NCBI GenBank assembly: GCA_964584255.1
Contig: CAZOZM010000003.1
Span: 62,001-126,000 of the forward strand
DNA length: 64,000 nt
Direction of reading: 5' to 3'
From: UBA3775 sp964584255
Lineage (GTDB): Bacteria; Bacillota; Clostridia; Lachnospirales; Lachnospiraceae
How positions within the stretch are numbered: position 1 is the first letter of the stretch; every line of letters starts with the position of its first letter. Both the position numbers and the translations under genes were made by a program. Of this stretch, positions 45,250 to 53,172 are shown in pieces. Under the pieces are notes generated by a model. That model was not told the DNA's origin and did no database searches. It saw only the letters and a program-made list of their open reading frames with translations.

Positions 45250-46011
45250 TTATCTTTCGTTCTTTCTTGTTGCTACGAAAGCGATTGCTCCGAGTGCAAC
45301 AACAGCAACAGCAGCAACAGCAACTGTCATAGCCTTATTGTTTGCATCATCACTTGTCTGTGGTGAATTTGGACCTGCAGGATCAACTGAAACTGCAGCA
45401 CCGTCAGTAACAAAAAGAACAGGGCAAAGCTCTGTAAATGTAACGGTAACAGTTCCGTCTCCATTGATTACAACATTCTCTGCAGGAACAACTTTCCAGC
45501 TGTCTCCATCAAGGATACCACAGTTTGTCATAACCATAAGGAAGTCACCCTTATTTACATTAGCCTTGAAAGTAATCTTAAGAGTATTTCCGCTTTCATT
45601 AAGCTTTGTAAGAATGTCATCTGTAACGTCTACATCGAAAACGTCAGAAACAACAACTTCGTCAGCCTTAAGTCCTGCACCGTCAAGAACCTTTGAAGCA
45701 TCTGCTGATAAATCAGTAACGCTCTTATCTCCTGCCTGCTCATAAGCCTTTTCAAGCTTGCTCTTGATAGTATCATTCTGGCTGTCTTTCTTGGAGTAAG
45801 GAGTAACAACAACTTCACCAACGCCTGCTGCTGCAACCTCTTTTCCGTCAGCATCATAAATGATACCTGCTGCATCGTTTCCATCAGCTGTCTTTACTGT
45901 GACAACTTCAGGAGCGTCCTTTGCAGTAACACTGTTTGTGAAATCAGCTGCAAAAGCTGAACCGGTGATTACTGCTGCTGTCATGATAACAGCTAAAAAC
46001 TTTTTTACCAT
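45250..46011 (-). CDS. Secreted protein with sortase-like C-terminal signal
   Basis: This 253-aa protein starts with a clear signal peptide (MVKKFLAVIMTAAVITGSAFA). The acidic, Val/Asp-rich body has no recognised domain. The C-terminus has PNSPQTSD, then a 20-residue hydrophobic segment and RKNER, the three-part layout of a sortase substrate. SPQTS resembles the SPxTG/NPQTN type motifs read by class B sortases, though the Gly is Ser here. GGAGG lies 8 nt before ATG 46011. The adjacent class B sortase gene (33 bp upstream) is the likely partner. Confidence 0.72.
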   Translation of the reverse strand: MVKKFLAVIMTAAVITGSAFAADFTNSVTAKDAPEVVTVKTADGNDAAGIIYDADGKEVAAAGVGEVVVTPYSKKDSQNDTIKSKLEKAYEQAGDKSVTDLSADASKVLDGAGLKADEVVVSDVFDVDVTDDILTKLNESGNTLKITFKANVNKGDFLMVMTNCGILDGDSWKVVPAENVVINGDGTVTVTFTELCPVLFVTDGAAVSVDPAGPNSPQTSDDANNKAMTVAVAAVAVVALGAIAFVATRKNER

Positions 46012-46043
46012 AGTAATTCCCTCCATTTATTTTTTAAAAATTA

Positions 46044-46838
46044 CTAACTGATTAATTTTGCACAGACAAAGAATCTTCTGTTTCTGTTTCCTCTCAGACA
46101 GGTTGAAAGAATAATCACCTTATCATCAGGTTCAATAACAGTATCTGTTTTAATCTGTGCGCCCAACTCACGAGCCGATAAAATTCCGTTAAAAAACGAG
46201 GCATGGGTTCGGGGATTGGAAAAGTCCACATTGTATAATATATGCCAGCCGTCATGAGGCAATGCCGCAAAAGTTTCGTAATGAAGCTCCTTATCAGGCA
46301 GATAAACAATTATCTCTCCCTGTGAATTAAAGAAATCCGCATTAGAAAACGTTTTTTGAAGCGAACCGAACATGTCACCGTTTAACATGTTGTGACCATA
46401 GATCATGGTAACCGGATCCGAGAAATCAGTTCCGTTGTAGGCATGTTCAGTCATCAGGCTGCCGGCACCATTGCTGTTTTTGTTGTAATCGTGGTTCAGA
46501 TAGAGAGTATCATCATCGGGGCTTTGAAGGACCGGATAACTTATTTCGGTTCCCGGAATATCAATCCAGGCATAAATGTCAGGATTGATTGCCTGAAGCT
46601 CATCGAAGTTTACCGGGCTGACATAGACCGGTGTCGGTTCGGGTGTTACCGTTGCCTCCGGAGTCTCTTCCGTCGGAATCGGAGTCACCGTTGCCGTCTC
46701 AGTCACCCTCGGACCAAGATTAGCAAGTTCATCATTATCTTTACCTTTATGAGTAAAGAAATAAATGATTAAAGCAATCGCTGACAAAGCAAGCAAAATT
46801 ATTGCGATTATTATAACACACTTCTTTTTAGCTTTCAA
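46044..46838 (-). CDS. srtB: Class B sortase
   Basis: This 264-aa protein has one N-terminal membrane segment, a Pro/Thr/Glu-rich linker (about residues 45-75), and a sortase domain. The domain has the catalytic His in MIYGHNM (about residue 149), Cys in ILSTCLRG (about residue 247) and Arg in NRRFFV. The WIDIPGTEISYPVLQ pattern marks class B. It cuts and anchors surface proteins at the cell wall or pili. The start is TTG 46838 with GGAGG 8 nt upstream; the TTG at 46853 lies in that site. Confidence 0.9.
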   Translation of the reverse strand: MKAKKKCVIIIAIILLALSAIALIIYFFTHKGKDNDELANLGPRVTETATVTPIPTEETPEATVTPEPTPVYVSPVNFDELQAINPDIYAWIDIPGTEISYPVLQSPDDDTLYLNHDYNKNSNGAGSLMTEHAYNGTDFSDPVTMIYGHNMLNGDMFGSLQKTFSNADFFNSQGEIIVYLPDKELHYETFAALPHDGWHILYNVDFSNPRTHASFFNGILSARELGAQIKTDTVIEPDDKVIILSTCLRGNRNRRFFVCAKLIS

Positions 46839-46870
46839 TATATCTACCTCCAAAAAGGAAGAAAATTCTA

Positions 46871-47644
46871 TTATTCATTCATTCCGTAGCTGCCATAGCT
46901 TCCGTAATAACCTTTTTTCCCTTTTTGAACAAGACTGCCTCTTCTGTGGAGATATCTTTCCTTTTCGTCAACGCGGTTTAATACAAAGCCTAATACCTTA
47001 ATTTTGAGATATGAAAGCTGCCTCATTGTCTCTGCAAGAACCCTCTGATCACAAAATCCCTGTCTTACGACAACAACCATTCCCGTAAGAGTCTCTGCGA
47101 TTGAAAGACCGTCACTTACTGCCATTACAGGCGGAAGGTCGATGATGATGTACTCGTAATCGTTCGAAAGTTCTTTTAAAACGTCTCTCATCTTATCGGA
47201 AGCAAGCATTTCTGCCGGATTTGGCGGAACCTTTCCTGCCGGAAGAATGTCGAGACATTCAAGGAAAACGGACCTTGCAATTGCAGAATCCAATTCATAA
47301 ATTCCGGCAAGAACGTGTACAAGACCGATTTTCTTCTTTATCTTTAAAAGCTTCATTATTGCAGGGGCTCTGAGGTCACCCTCTATCAGGAGAACCCTCT
47401 TTCCGGACTCTGCAAGCTCATAAGCCATGTTTACTGAAGTTGTGGACTTACCTTCACCCGCAAGTGAACTCGTAACTCCGATAATTTTACATCCTCTTTC
47501 AGCCGTACTGAAAAGAATGTTCGTTCTGAGGAGCTTATAGGATTCAGAAGCCTCAAAAGGGAGGTTCTTACCGATCATCCTCTTACCTGACTTTGACTCA
47601 GTCGTGCTTCGAACTGCATTTTTCTGATCTTTTTCAGCTGCCAT
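46871..47644 (-). CDS. Tyrosine-protein kinase of the CpsD/CapB family
   Basis: This 257-aa cytoplasmic BY-kinase has Walker A SLAGEGKST, Walker A' VLLIEGDLRAP, and Walker B YEYIIIDLPPV. The C-terminal tail GYYGSYGSYGMNE has four Tyr for autophosphorylation. It works with the membrane activator CapA to control polysaccharide chain synthesis. ATG 47644 has AGAGGG upstream; the longer in-frame N-terminal part overlaps capA and is not used. It lies 4 bp after the capA stop. Confidence 0.92.
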   Translation of the reverse strand: MAAEKDQKNAVRSTTESKSGKRMIGKNLPFEASESYKLLRTNILFSTAERGCKIIGVTSSLAGEGKSTTSVNMAYELAESGKRVLLIEGDLRAPAIMKLLKIKKKIGLVHVLAGIYELDSAIARSVFLECLDILPAGKVPPNPAEMLASDKMRDVLKELSNDYEYIIIDLPPVMAVSDGLSIAETLTGMVVVVRQGFCDQRVLAETMRQLSYLKIKVLGFVLNRVDEKERYLHRRGSLVQKGKKGYYGSYGSYGMNE

Positions 47645-47648
47645 CTTA

Positions 47649-48449
47649 TTATACCCTCTCTTCTTCTGTCTTTTCTTCTGTCTGAATAACCGGACTGCCA
47701 TAATGACCGTAGGCACCATATGAACCATAGTATTTACCGTACTTTCCTGATGAAGCCTTTTCAAAATCCGGAATAACGGCCAGAACAGGAAGGTCATAAG
47801 TCTGAAGAAGGTAATCCTCGTCATGAATCTTAGTGTCCATAAGAGTAATCACTACAATAACAGCGCAGGAAATAAGCATTCCGAGAGCCATTCCGATTGC
47901 AGTATATTTTGTAACGCTAGGAGAAATCTTTCCCTGTGGAACAACGGCATAATCAACGATTTTAACGTTGCTTCCCTCAACGATGTTGCTGATTTTCTCA
48001 GGAAGAAGCTTTGCAATACTGTTTGCAATCTTTTCAGCTTCCTCAGGATCATCACTTACAACGTTGACACTGAAAACCTCAGTCTCGTTAACCGCATTTG
48101 CGGAAACCATCTCCTTGAGTTCCTCATAAGTATAATCAACACCGGTATCAAGAATGATTGCGTTAAGAGTGGTTCTCGACGTAAGGATTACGATATAAGT
48201 ATCAACAAGATTCTGAGCTGCGCTGAGATCCTGAAGTGATATCGACGTACTTCCTACCGATAAATTGCTATTGTTTACATAAAAAAGTGCATTTGCCTGG
48301 TACTTCGGAGTTACCAGGAACTTTGCATAAGAAAAACCAGCCGCTCCCACAACAATAATTGCGAGAATAACAGCCCACATTCTGTGCCAGATTGCCTTAA
48401 AAAGAAGCAGTAAGTCAATCTCATCATCGTAATTGTTTTCTGTTCTCAT
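47649..48449 (-). CDS. Wzz/CapA-type chain-length regulator and kinase activator
   Basis: This 266-aa protein has an N-terminal cytoplasmic piece with DEIDLLLLFKAIWHR, a membrane segment (about residues 26-45), an extracytoplasmic domain, and a second membrane segment near residue 185 preceded by the Pro-rich VPQGKISPSV, as in Wzz. The C-terminal tail is Tyr/Gly/Ser-rich (GKYGKYYGSYGAYGHYGS). It activates the BY-kinase encoded next. GAGGG lies 8 nt before ATG 48449, so TTG 48464 is not the start. It is the first gene of the run. Confidence 0.9.
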   Translation of the reverse strand: MRTENNYDDEIDLLLLFKAIWHRMWAVILAIIVVGAAGFSYAKFLVTPKYQANALFYVNNSNLSVGSTSISLQDLSAAQNLVDTYIVILTSRTTLNAIILDTGVDYTYEELKEMVSANAVNETEVFSVNVVSDDPEEAEKIANSIAKLLPEKISNIVEGSNVKIVDYAVVPQGKISPSVTKYTAIGMALGMLISCAVIVVITLMDTKIHDEDYLLQTYDLPVLAVIPDFEKASSGKYGKYYGSYGAYGHYGSPVIQTEEKTEEERV

Positions 48450-48499
48450 AAATTCATCCCTCAATGTACTTTATAGTATTTGTCCATTAAACTTTTTGC

Positions 48500-48528
48500 A
48501 TTTTATCACACCCGGAAATTGTCGTCAA
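48500..48528 (-). promoter_or_regulatory. Promoter of the capA-capB-sortase run
   Basis: On the minus strand TTGACG (48523-48528), 17 bp and TAAAAT (48500-48505). A short inverted repeat CGTCA/TGACG (48523-48542) overlaps the -35. Confidence 0.75.
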
Positions 48529-48576
48529 TATGACATATGACGATAATGCAAGTGATACTAAGGCATTTTTTGTCAT

Positions 48577-48584
48577 TTCGACAA
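48577..48584 (-). promoter_or_regulatory. Spo0A-box-like site upstream of capA
   Basis: Minus-strand TTGTCGAA matches the Spo0A box consensus (TGTCGAA) exactly. It lies about 50 bp upstream of the -35 and is the half of an inverted repeat, TTGTC-ATTTC-GACAA on the plus strand (48570-48584). Function is inferred only. Confidence 0.35.
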
Positions 48585-48616
48585 TATGCCCCACGATAAG
48601 AGGCTTTTTTTTTTAA

Positions 48617-48748
48617 TCACTCCGATTTTTCATCAACCGTCTTCTTTTCAAACAACTCTCTCATCTGTTTATCTGCCTTTGCGGCAACCCTTACACAGCA
48701 ATAGAGAACAAAAACCAAAATAAGCAGCATGCAAAGCGAAATAAGCAC
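48617..48748 (-). CDS. Possible small membrane protein, 43 to 46 aa
   Basis: The frame encodes a hydrophobic stretch of about 18 residues followed by a basic/acidic tail ending VDEKSE. A very strong GGGGGAGG lies upstream, 5 nt before an ATT and 14 nt before GTG 48748; no ATG is well placed. ATT would be a rare start codon. It could be a real small transmembrane protein or a decayed gene end. Confidence 0.4.
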   Translation of the reverse strand: MLISLCMLLILVFVLYCCVRVAAKADKQMRELFEKKTVDEKSE

Positions 48749-48807
48749 TAACGTAATTGAAGCCTCCCCCCTGTTTTTTAGACAAGTATCGGCTTCAATA
48801 CGATTAA

Positions 48808-49047
48808 TTATTCAGTTTTTTTCCAAAGCATTAATTTAAAATCCTTCAAAATTTTATCAACTATCTCATTGACTGCTAACGGTGGATTTTCTTTATAGTA
48901 TCTATATCCCTTGTACTCATAAAGACGATACCCTTTTTCAATATTCTTCTTCATTATGACATCAGCTCTTTCCACCGCACTTCTAACATTATCCAAGGTT
49001 CTATCATTTTGTATTTTCATAAACACTTGATTTTCTGAAATAATCAA
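48808..49047 (-). CDS. Hypothetical 79-aa protein overlapping the AbiH gene
   Basis: This is a small basic, helical protein with no recognised domain; KGYRLYEYKGYRYYKENPP is Tyr/Lys-rich. The presumed TTG start overlaps the stop of the AbiH-family gene by 4 bp. ATG 49020 is the alternative start, and neither has a good ribosome site, so translation would depend on coupling. The overlap suggests a partner of the AbiH protein. Confidence 0.55.
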   Translation of the reverse strand: MIISENQVFMKIQNDRTLDNVRSAVERADVIMKKNIEKGYRLYEYKGYRYYKENPPLAVNEIVDKILKDFKLMLWKKTE

Positions 49048-50657
49048 CAGTACTTTCTATTCTTACATCGACTGTATTTTTTACCAAGAAATCTCTTCGT
49101 CACATCCATACCCAAATACTCCCTGCTACCCGCATCACGTATCTGCCGGTTTACAATCAGATTTCCCGCAGCAAGATTATACTTTCTTACACGGTTATTG
49201 TATACAAAAGTGATACCGTCATTCCCGTAAAATATATGGTTAAGTCTTCTGTTTAAGAGACTCTGATGCTGGAAGGCTTCAAGTGCGGTAACATACACCC
49301 ATCCCTCATCCTGCCGTTTAAAAAGAAGTATGCTTTCACTTAAATCATTTAAGACTGCAAAAATATAATCCGGAAAAACCACCACATTCTTAGCATACTC
49401 CGGAAGCACAACCTCAAAATCATCATTTATCCTGAATTCATATGTCCGGTCTATTGTAACCGTCACATCTTCCTCACGAAAAACTCTCGGTTTTACTGTT
49501 TCCATGTGTTGTGTTTTTTTGCTCACGACTTTGTTAGGTTTTGTACAAATTCCATCCGTTCGAAAAACATCATATTTCTCAATTTCCAGGCATTTCACGA
49601 GTTCTGTCATGTTTCGCAGATCATTCAGACCAAAAATTCCGAAATACCAGTGTGCATTCACCGCTTTTTTCCGCACTTCCGCAAAATAGTCCCAATCAAC
49701 CGGTGAAATCGAATGTCCTATCACGACAATCTGTTCAACGGAAACCAAACCGTCAAAGAAATCCTGATGTTTCTTTATTACCTCCCGGCTGTCCTTGGTT
49801 AATTCCCTGTCATACTCTCTTATCAGACCAAACACATTATCCTGTGCAACGTCAATCGCCGCCTGACGATAGTTTTTAGGATCACCGCGTTTCTCATTAA
49901 AACTTCCCGTTGCACCCGGCTTATGACCGAGAATCAGCTTACCTTTTTTCTTTCTTGAGCCGTGAATATAACACACATCCTTCATCCCATACAAGGTTTC
50001 AATGAATTCCGTGTAATTAAAATCAAGAACCTTCCCCTGCGGATTAATCAATCCACTCAGCGGACGCTCGTCGGTTCCAACCTCAAGACGTTCCATCCAT
50101 CTCCTGAACGCCGGCTGCAGTCCGCTTACCAGATTGGAAATCGGTGCCGCTGCTGCCTCAGCAGCCATATAAAACTCTGCAGCCCCGGCATCATCATCAT
50201 AGAAGCCGAAATTATCAAGCCACATATCAACGATATGACTGCTCCCCATCAAATCATAATTCAATGTACCGAGCGCATTCTCGAAATCAGCCCATATATC
50301 CTCCGCAGTCAGTGCCGTTTCCAAATCGTGCCTCAAACCATTTTTCTTTCCCAGACTGTCACGAAAACTGTAATAGCTCGACGGGACCCGGTGCATCAGA
50401 TCAAAACCATTTCCGATAATATACAACGTATTTTCTGATGAACGGATACTTTCTACCGGAATCGGACTGTATGCCGGCATCTCCGACTCAAACTTTTCCT
50501 TTTCCTGCCTCTGATATTCTTTCCATTTTAAATTTTCAGCCTGCTCTCTTATTTTGTCCTGTTCTTCACGCCACTTCCTGCTGCAGATACGGCAGTAAGG
50601 ATATCCGTAGTCAGTCAGAAACTGCTTCCCACAGGTTTTGCAAGTTTTTATTTTCAT
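49044..50657 (-). CDS. AbiH-family abortive infection protein with N-terminal zinc ribbon
   Basis: This 537-aa protein has four domains. A zinc ribbon comes first (Cys6, Cys9, Cys22, Cys25). A charged helix follows (about residues 28-60). The AbiH domain runs from about 76, with LYIIGNGFDLMH, then LDFNYTEFIETLYG (about 211-224), IHGS (about 231) and VVIGHSISPVD (about 311). The extension of about 170 residues (365-537) is strand-rich with repeating short hydrophobic motifs. AbiH proteins are phage-exclusion factors whose mechanism is not settled. The ribosome site is weak. It sits between the capA promoter and the manC end, like an inserted defence gene. Confidence 0.85.
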   Translation of the reverse strand: MKIKTCKTCGKQFLTDYGYPYCRICSRKWREEQDKIREQAENLKWKEYQRQEKEKFESEMPAYSPIPVESIRSSENTLYIIGNGFDLMHRVPSSYYSFRDSLGKKNGLRHDLETALTAEDIWADFENALGTLNYDLMGSSHIVDMWLDNFGFYDDDAGAAEFYMAAEAAAAPISNLVSGLQPAFRRWMERLEVGTDERPLSGLINPQGKVLDFNYTEFIETLYGMKDVCYIHGSRKKKGKLILGHKPGATGSFNEKRGDPKNYRQAAIDVAQDNVFGLIREYDRELTKDSREVIKKHQDFFDGLVSVEQIVVIGHSISPVDWDYFAEVRKKAVNAHWYFGIFGLNDLRNMTELVKCLEIEKYDVFRTDGICTKPNKVVSKKTQHMETVKPRVFREEDVTVTIDRTYEFRINDDFEVVLPEYAKNVVVFPDYIFAVLNDLSESILLFKRQDEGWVYVTALEAFQHQSLLNRRLNHIFYGNDGITFVYNNRVRKYNLAAGNLIVNRQIRDAGSREYLGMDVTKRFLGKKYSRCKNRKYC

Positions 50658-50716
50658 AGGGCTAAACGGATTCCTTTCAAGTGAGATTAATAAAAGTAAA
50701 TCAAAAAAAGTGGCCG

Positions 50717-50845
50717 CTATTTGATAACATAAGTGCTCAACTTACCATTTCCTTTCTGCTCGAGTCGGTTTGCCTCACAAAGTTCCTTCAGGAGACGAAA
50801 TGCTTTTGTTGTTCCTGCGCCAATCAAATCCTCAACTTCTTTTAA
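50717..50845 (-). pseudogene. C-terminal remnant of a winged-helix-like protein
   Basis: The minus strand encodes a 42-residue open stretch with GAGTTKAFRLLKELC and QKGNGKLSTYVIK before a TAG. This looks like the helix-turn-helix and wing at the end of a longer protein. There is no start codon, and the stretch begins at the manC stop, so most of the gene is gone. Confidence 0.5.
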
Positions 50846-52158
50846 TGCTCCAACTCGTGCTTTATTTTGTCACGCACATTGATATTTTCTCCCAACTGAA
50901 CCTCTATCATCTTCAACTCTGTTTCTGCAATTACCGTATGCCTGCATCCTGAAGGCATGGTCACAACATCTCCTACGGCAATCCTTCGTGACGCACCATC
51001 CACAATCGCTCTACCCATACCTGACACAACAACCCAAACCTCATCACGATTTCTGTGACTGTGATAATTCATGCTGTGTCCGGCATTTAAAGTAACCTTT
51101 ATTGTCAATGATTCTTCTTCAACATCCACAACCTTGAAGCTTCCCCAACTTTTTTCCGCAAACATAATCTGCTGCTCATATCTGTCTACAAACGGTTTTA
51201 TATAACTGCTCTGTTCCTTGTCAGAAACCAGAATTCCCTCCGGTGATGCCGAAATAACAACATCTCTCAATCCCATGGCAAGAATCGGTAAGTCCGTCTC
51301 ATTTACAATGTGGACTCCGGTACACTTATCATTCAATTCACCCTTGCCGACAACACTCTCTTCCATTGCCTCGGTTAACGTATTCCATGTACCAAGGTCT
51401 TTCCATTCTCCGTCAAATCTCTGAACCTGAATTTTATCTTCCTTCTCCACAACTGCATAATCAAAAGAAATCTTTGGAATCGAAGCATACTTTTGAAACA
51501 AGTCCTCATAATCTTTAAAATTAATCAGTTCATGAGCCTTATTTATTACATATTTGAGCTTATATGAAAAGACACCGCCATTCCAAAGTGCTCCCCTTTC
51601 AATATACTCTTTCGCAATATTCGCCGTCGGTTTTTCCTTGAAAGAACCAACCATCGCAAAGGATTCCTGACTCTCCGGTATAATATAGCCATACTTTTCG
51701 CTTGGATATGTTGGTTTAATACCCATCAATACCAAATTTGCCTCCTCCTTTTCAGCCTGTGCAGCCAAATTTCTGAGTGCAATAAAATAATCATCCTCAA
51801 CATACGGATCAACCGGACATACCACAACAGCTTCCTCCGGATCAACATGCATGACATCCAAAAGATATGCACTTGCCAAAGCTATGGCCGGAAAAGTATC
51901 TCTTCTGCATGGTTCAACAGATATACCGACATCATTTCCAAGCTGATTATGAATTGCTGAAACCTGCGACTTACTTGTAGCTATTGTAACGGTGGCATCC
52001 GGATCCGCTTTCTTTATCTGTCGATATACACGCTGAACCATTGACTCATAACTTCCATCGTCCTGCTTAAAAATTTTAATAAACTGCTTAGAACGTATAT
52101 CATTGGAAAGCGGCCATAAACGTTTTCCCGAACCACCTGAAAGTAAAATTATATTCAT
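50842..52158 (-). CDS. manC: Mannose-1-phosphate guanylyltransferase / mannose-6-phosphate isomerase
   Basis: This 438-aa protein has an N-terminal nucleotidyltransferase domain (LLSGGSGKRLWPLS, then EKPTANIAKEYI) and a C-terminal cupin (NYHSHRNRDEVWVVVSG with metal ligands). The first part makes GDP-mannose from mannose-1-phosphate and GTP. The cupin resembles the type II phosphomannose isomerase domain and may or may not be active. GDP-mannose is the substrate of gmd downstream of the pathway, placing manC in the fucose route. AAGGAGGAGAG precedes the ATG. Confidence 0.92.
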   Translation of the reverse strand: MNIILLSGGSGKRLWPLSNDIRSKQFIKIFKQDDGSYESMVQRVYRQIKKADPDATVTIATSKSQVSAIHNQLGNDVGISVEPCRRDTFPAIALASAYLLDVMHVDPEEAVVVCPVDPYVEDDYFIALRNLAAQAEKEEANLVLMGIKPTYPSEKYGYIIPESQESFAMVGSFKEKPTANIAKEYIERGALWNGGVFSYKLKYVINKAHELINFKDYEDLFQKYASIPKISFDYAVVEKEDKIQVQRFDGEWKDLGTWNTLTEAMEESVVGKGELNDKCTGVHIVNETDLPILAMGLRDVVISASPEGILVSDKEQSSYIKPFVDRYEQQIMFAEKSWGSFKVVDVEEESLTIKVTLNAGHSMNYHSHRNRDEVWVVVSGMGRAIVDGASRRIAVGDVVTMPSGCRHTVIAETELKMIEVQLGENINVRDKIKHELEH

Positions 52159-52224
52159 CTCTCCTCCTTATAACAAGAAAGCCGCATATCCTTTACTGAC
52201 ATACGGCCTCTGCTCTATCCATTG

Positions 52225-53169
52225 CTATCGTTCCGCACGCATAGGATTACTTAAGAAATCCTCGTACGCAAATCGTATTCCATCTTCCAGTTCCGTTCTG
52301 TAAGTCCATCCCAGATTCGCTGCCTTTGAAACATCCAACAATTTACGAGGTGTTCCGTTAGGCTTGGATGTATCCCATAAGATTTCTCCGGTATATCCTA
52401 CAACCTTTGCAACCAATTCAGTTAATTCCTTAATTGACAGCTCCTTACCGGTACCGGCATTTACAGTTTCATTTCCTGAATAGTTATTCATCAGGAATAC
52501 ACAAAGATTCGCCAAATCATCAACATATAAGAACTCACGAAGCGGTGAACCGTCTCCCCAACATGTAACACTCATGGCCCCACTCATCTTTGCCTCATGA
52601 AAACGACGAATCAAAGCCGGAAGCACATGACTGTGTGTCGGATGATAGTTGTCATTAGGTCCGTAAAGATTTGTCGGCATAACCGAAATATAATCTGTTC
52701 CATACTGACGGTTTAAGAATTCACAATATTTCAGACCACTAATTTTTGCTAATGCGTAAGCCTCATTTGTCTTCTCCAACTCAGAAGTTAAAAGGCAGCT
52801 TTCCTTCATAGGCTGCGGAGCCATACGAGGATAAATACATGAAGAACCAAGAAACTCCAGCTTTTTACAACCATTTTTCCATGCCGAATTAATAACATTC
52901 ATCTCAAGAATCATATTGTCGTACATGAAATCCGCCAACGCACTCTGATTAGCAACAATTCCACCTACTTTTGCTGCTGCCAGGAAAACATATTCCGGCT
53001 TCTCCTGTTCAAAAAATTCCTCGACATCTGCCTGACGACACAAATCTAATTCCTTATGTGTTCTGGTAATAATGTTGGTATATCCCTGCCTTTCCAGTTC
53101 ACGAACAATGGCTGAACCCACCATTCCACGATGACCGGCAACATAAATCTTAGCATTTTTCTCCATCAT
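52225..53169 (-). CDS. fcl: GDP-L-fucose synthase
   Basis: This 314-aa SDR enzyme starts YVAGHRGMVGSAIVREL and has the GSSCIYP motif and YALAKISG with catalytic Tyr/Lys, then NLYGPNDNY and PLREFLYVDDLA. It turns GDP-4-keto-6-deoxymannose to GDP-L-fucose by epimerisation and reduction. It starts 3 bp after gmd, so the two are coupled. Confidence 0.95.
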   Translation of the reverse strand: MMEKNAKIYVAGHRGMVGSAIVRELERQGYTNIITRTHKELDLCRQADVEEFFEQEKPEYVFLAAAKVGGIVANQSALADFMYDNMILEMNVINSAWKNGCKKLEFLGSSCIYPRMAPQPMKESCLLTSELEKTNEAYALAKISGLKYCEFLNRQYGTDYISVMPTNLYGPNDNYHPTHSHVLPALIRRFHEAKMSGAMSVTCWGDGSPLREFLYVDDLANLCVFLMNNYSGNETVNAGTGKELSIKELTELVAKVVGYTGEILWDTSKPNGTPRKLLDVSKAANLGWTYRTELEDGIRFAYEDFLSNPMRAER

Positions 53170-53172
53170 CGA

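Noticed and set aside
47645..47824. Long N-terminal extension of capB
   Set aside because: It overlaps the capA coding sequence in another frame; the ATG at 47644 has a proper ribosome site.
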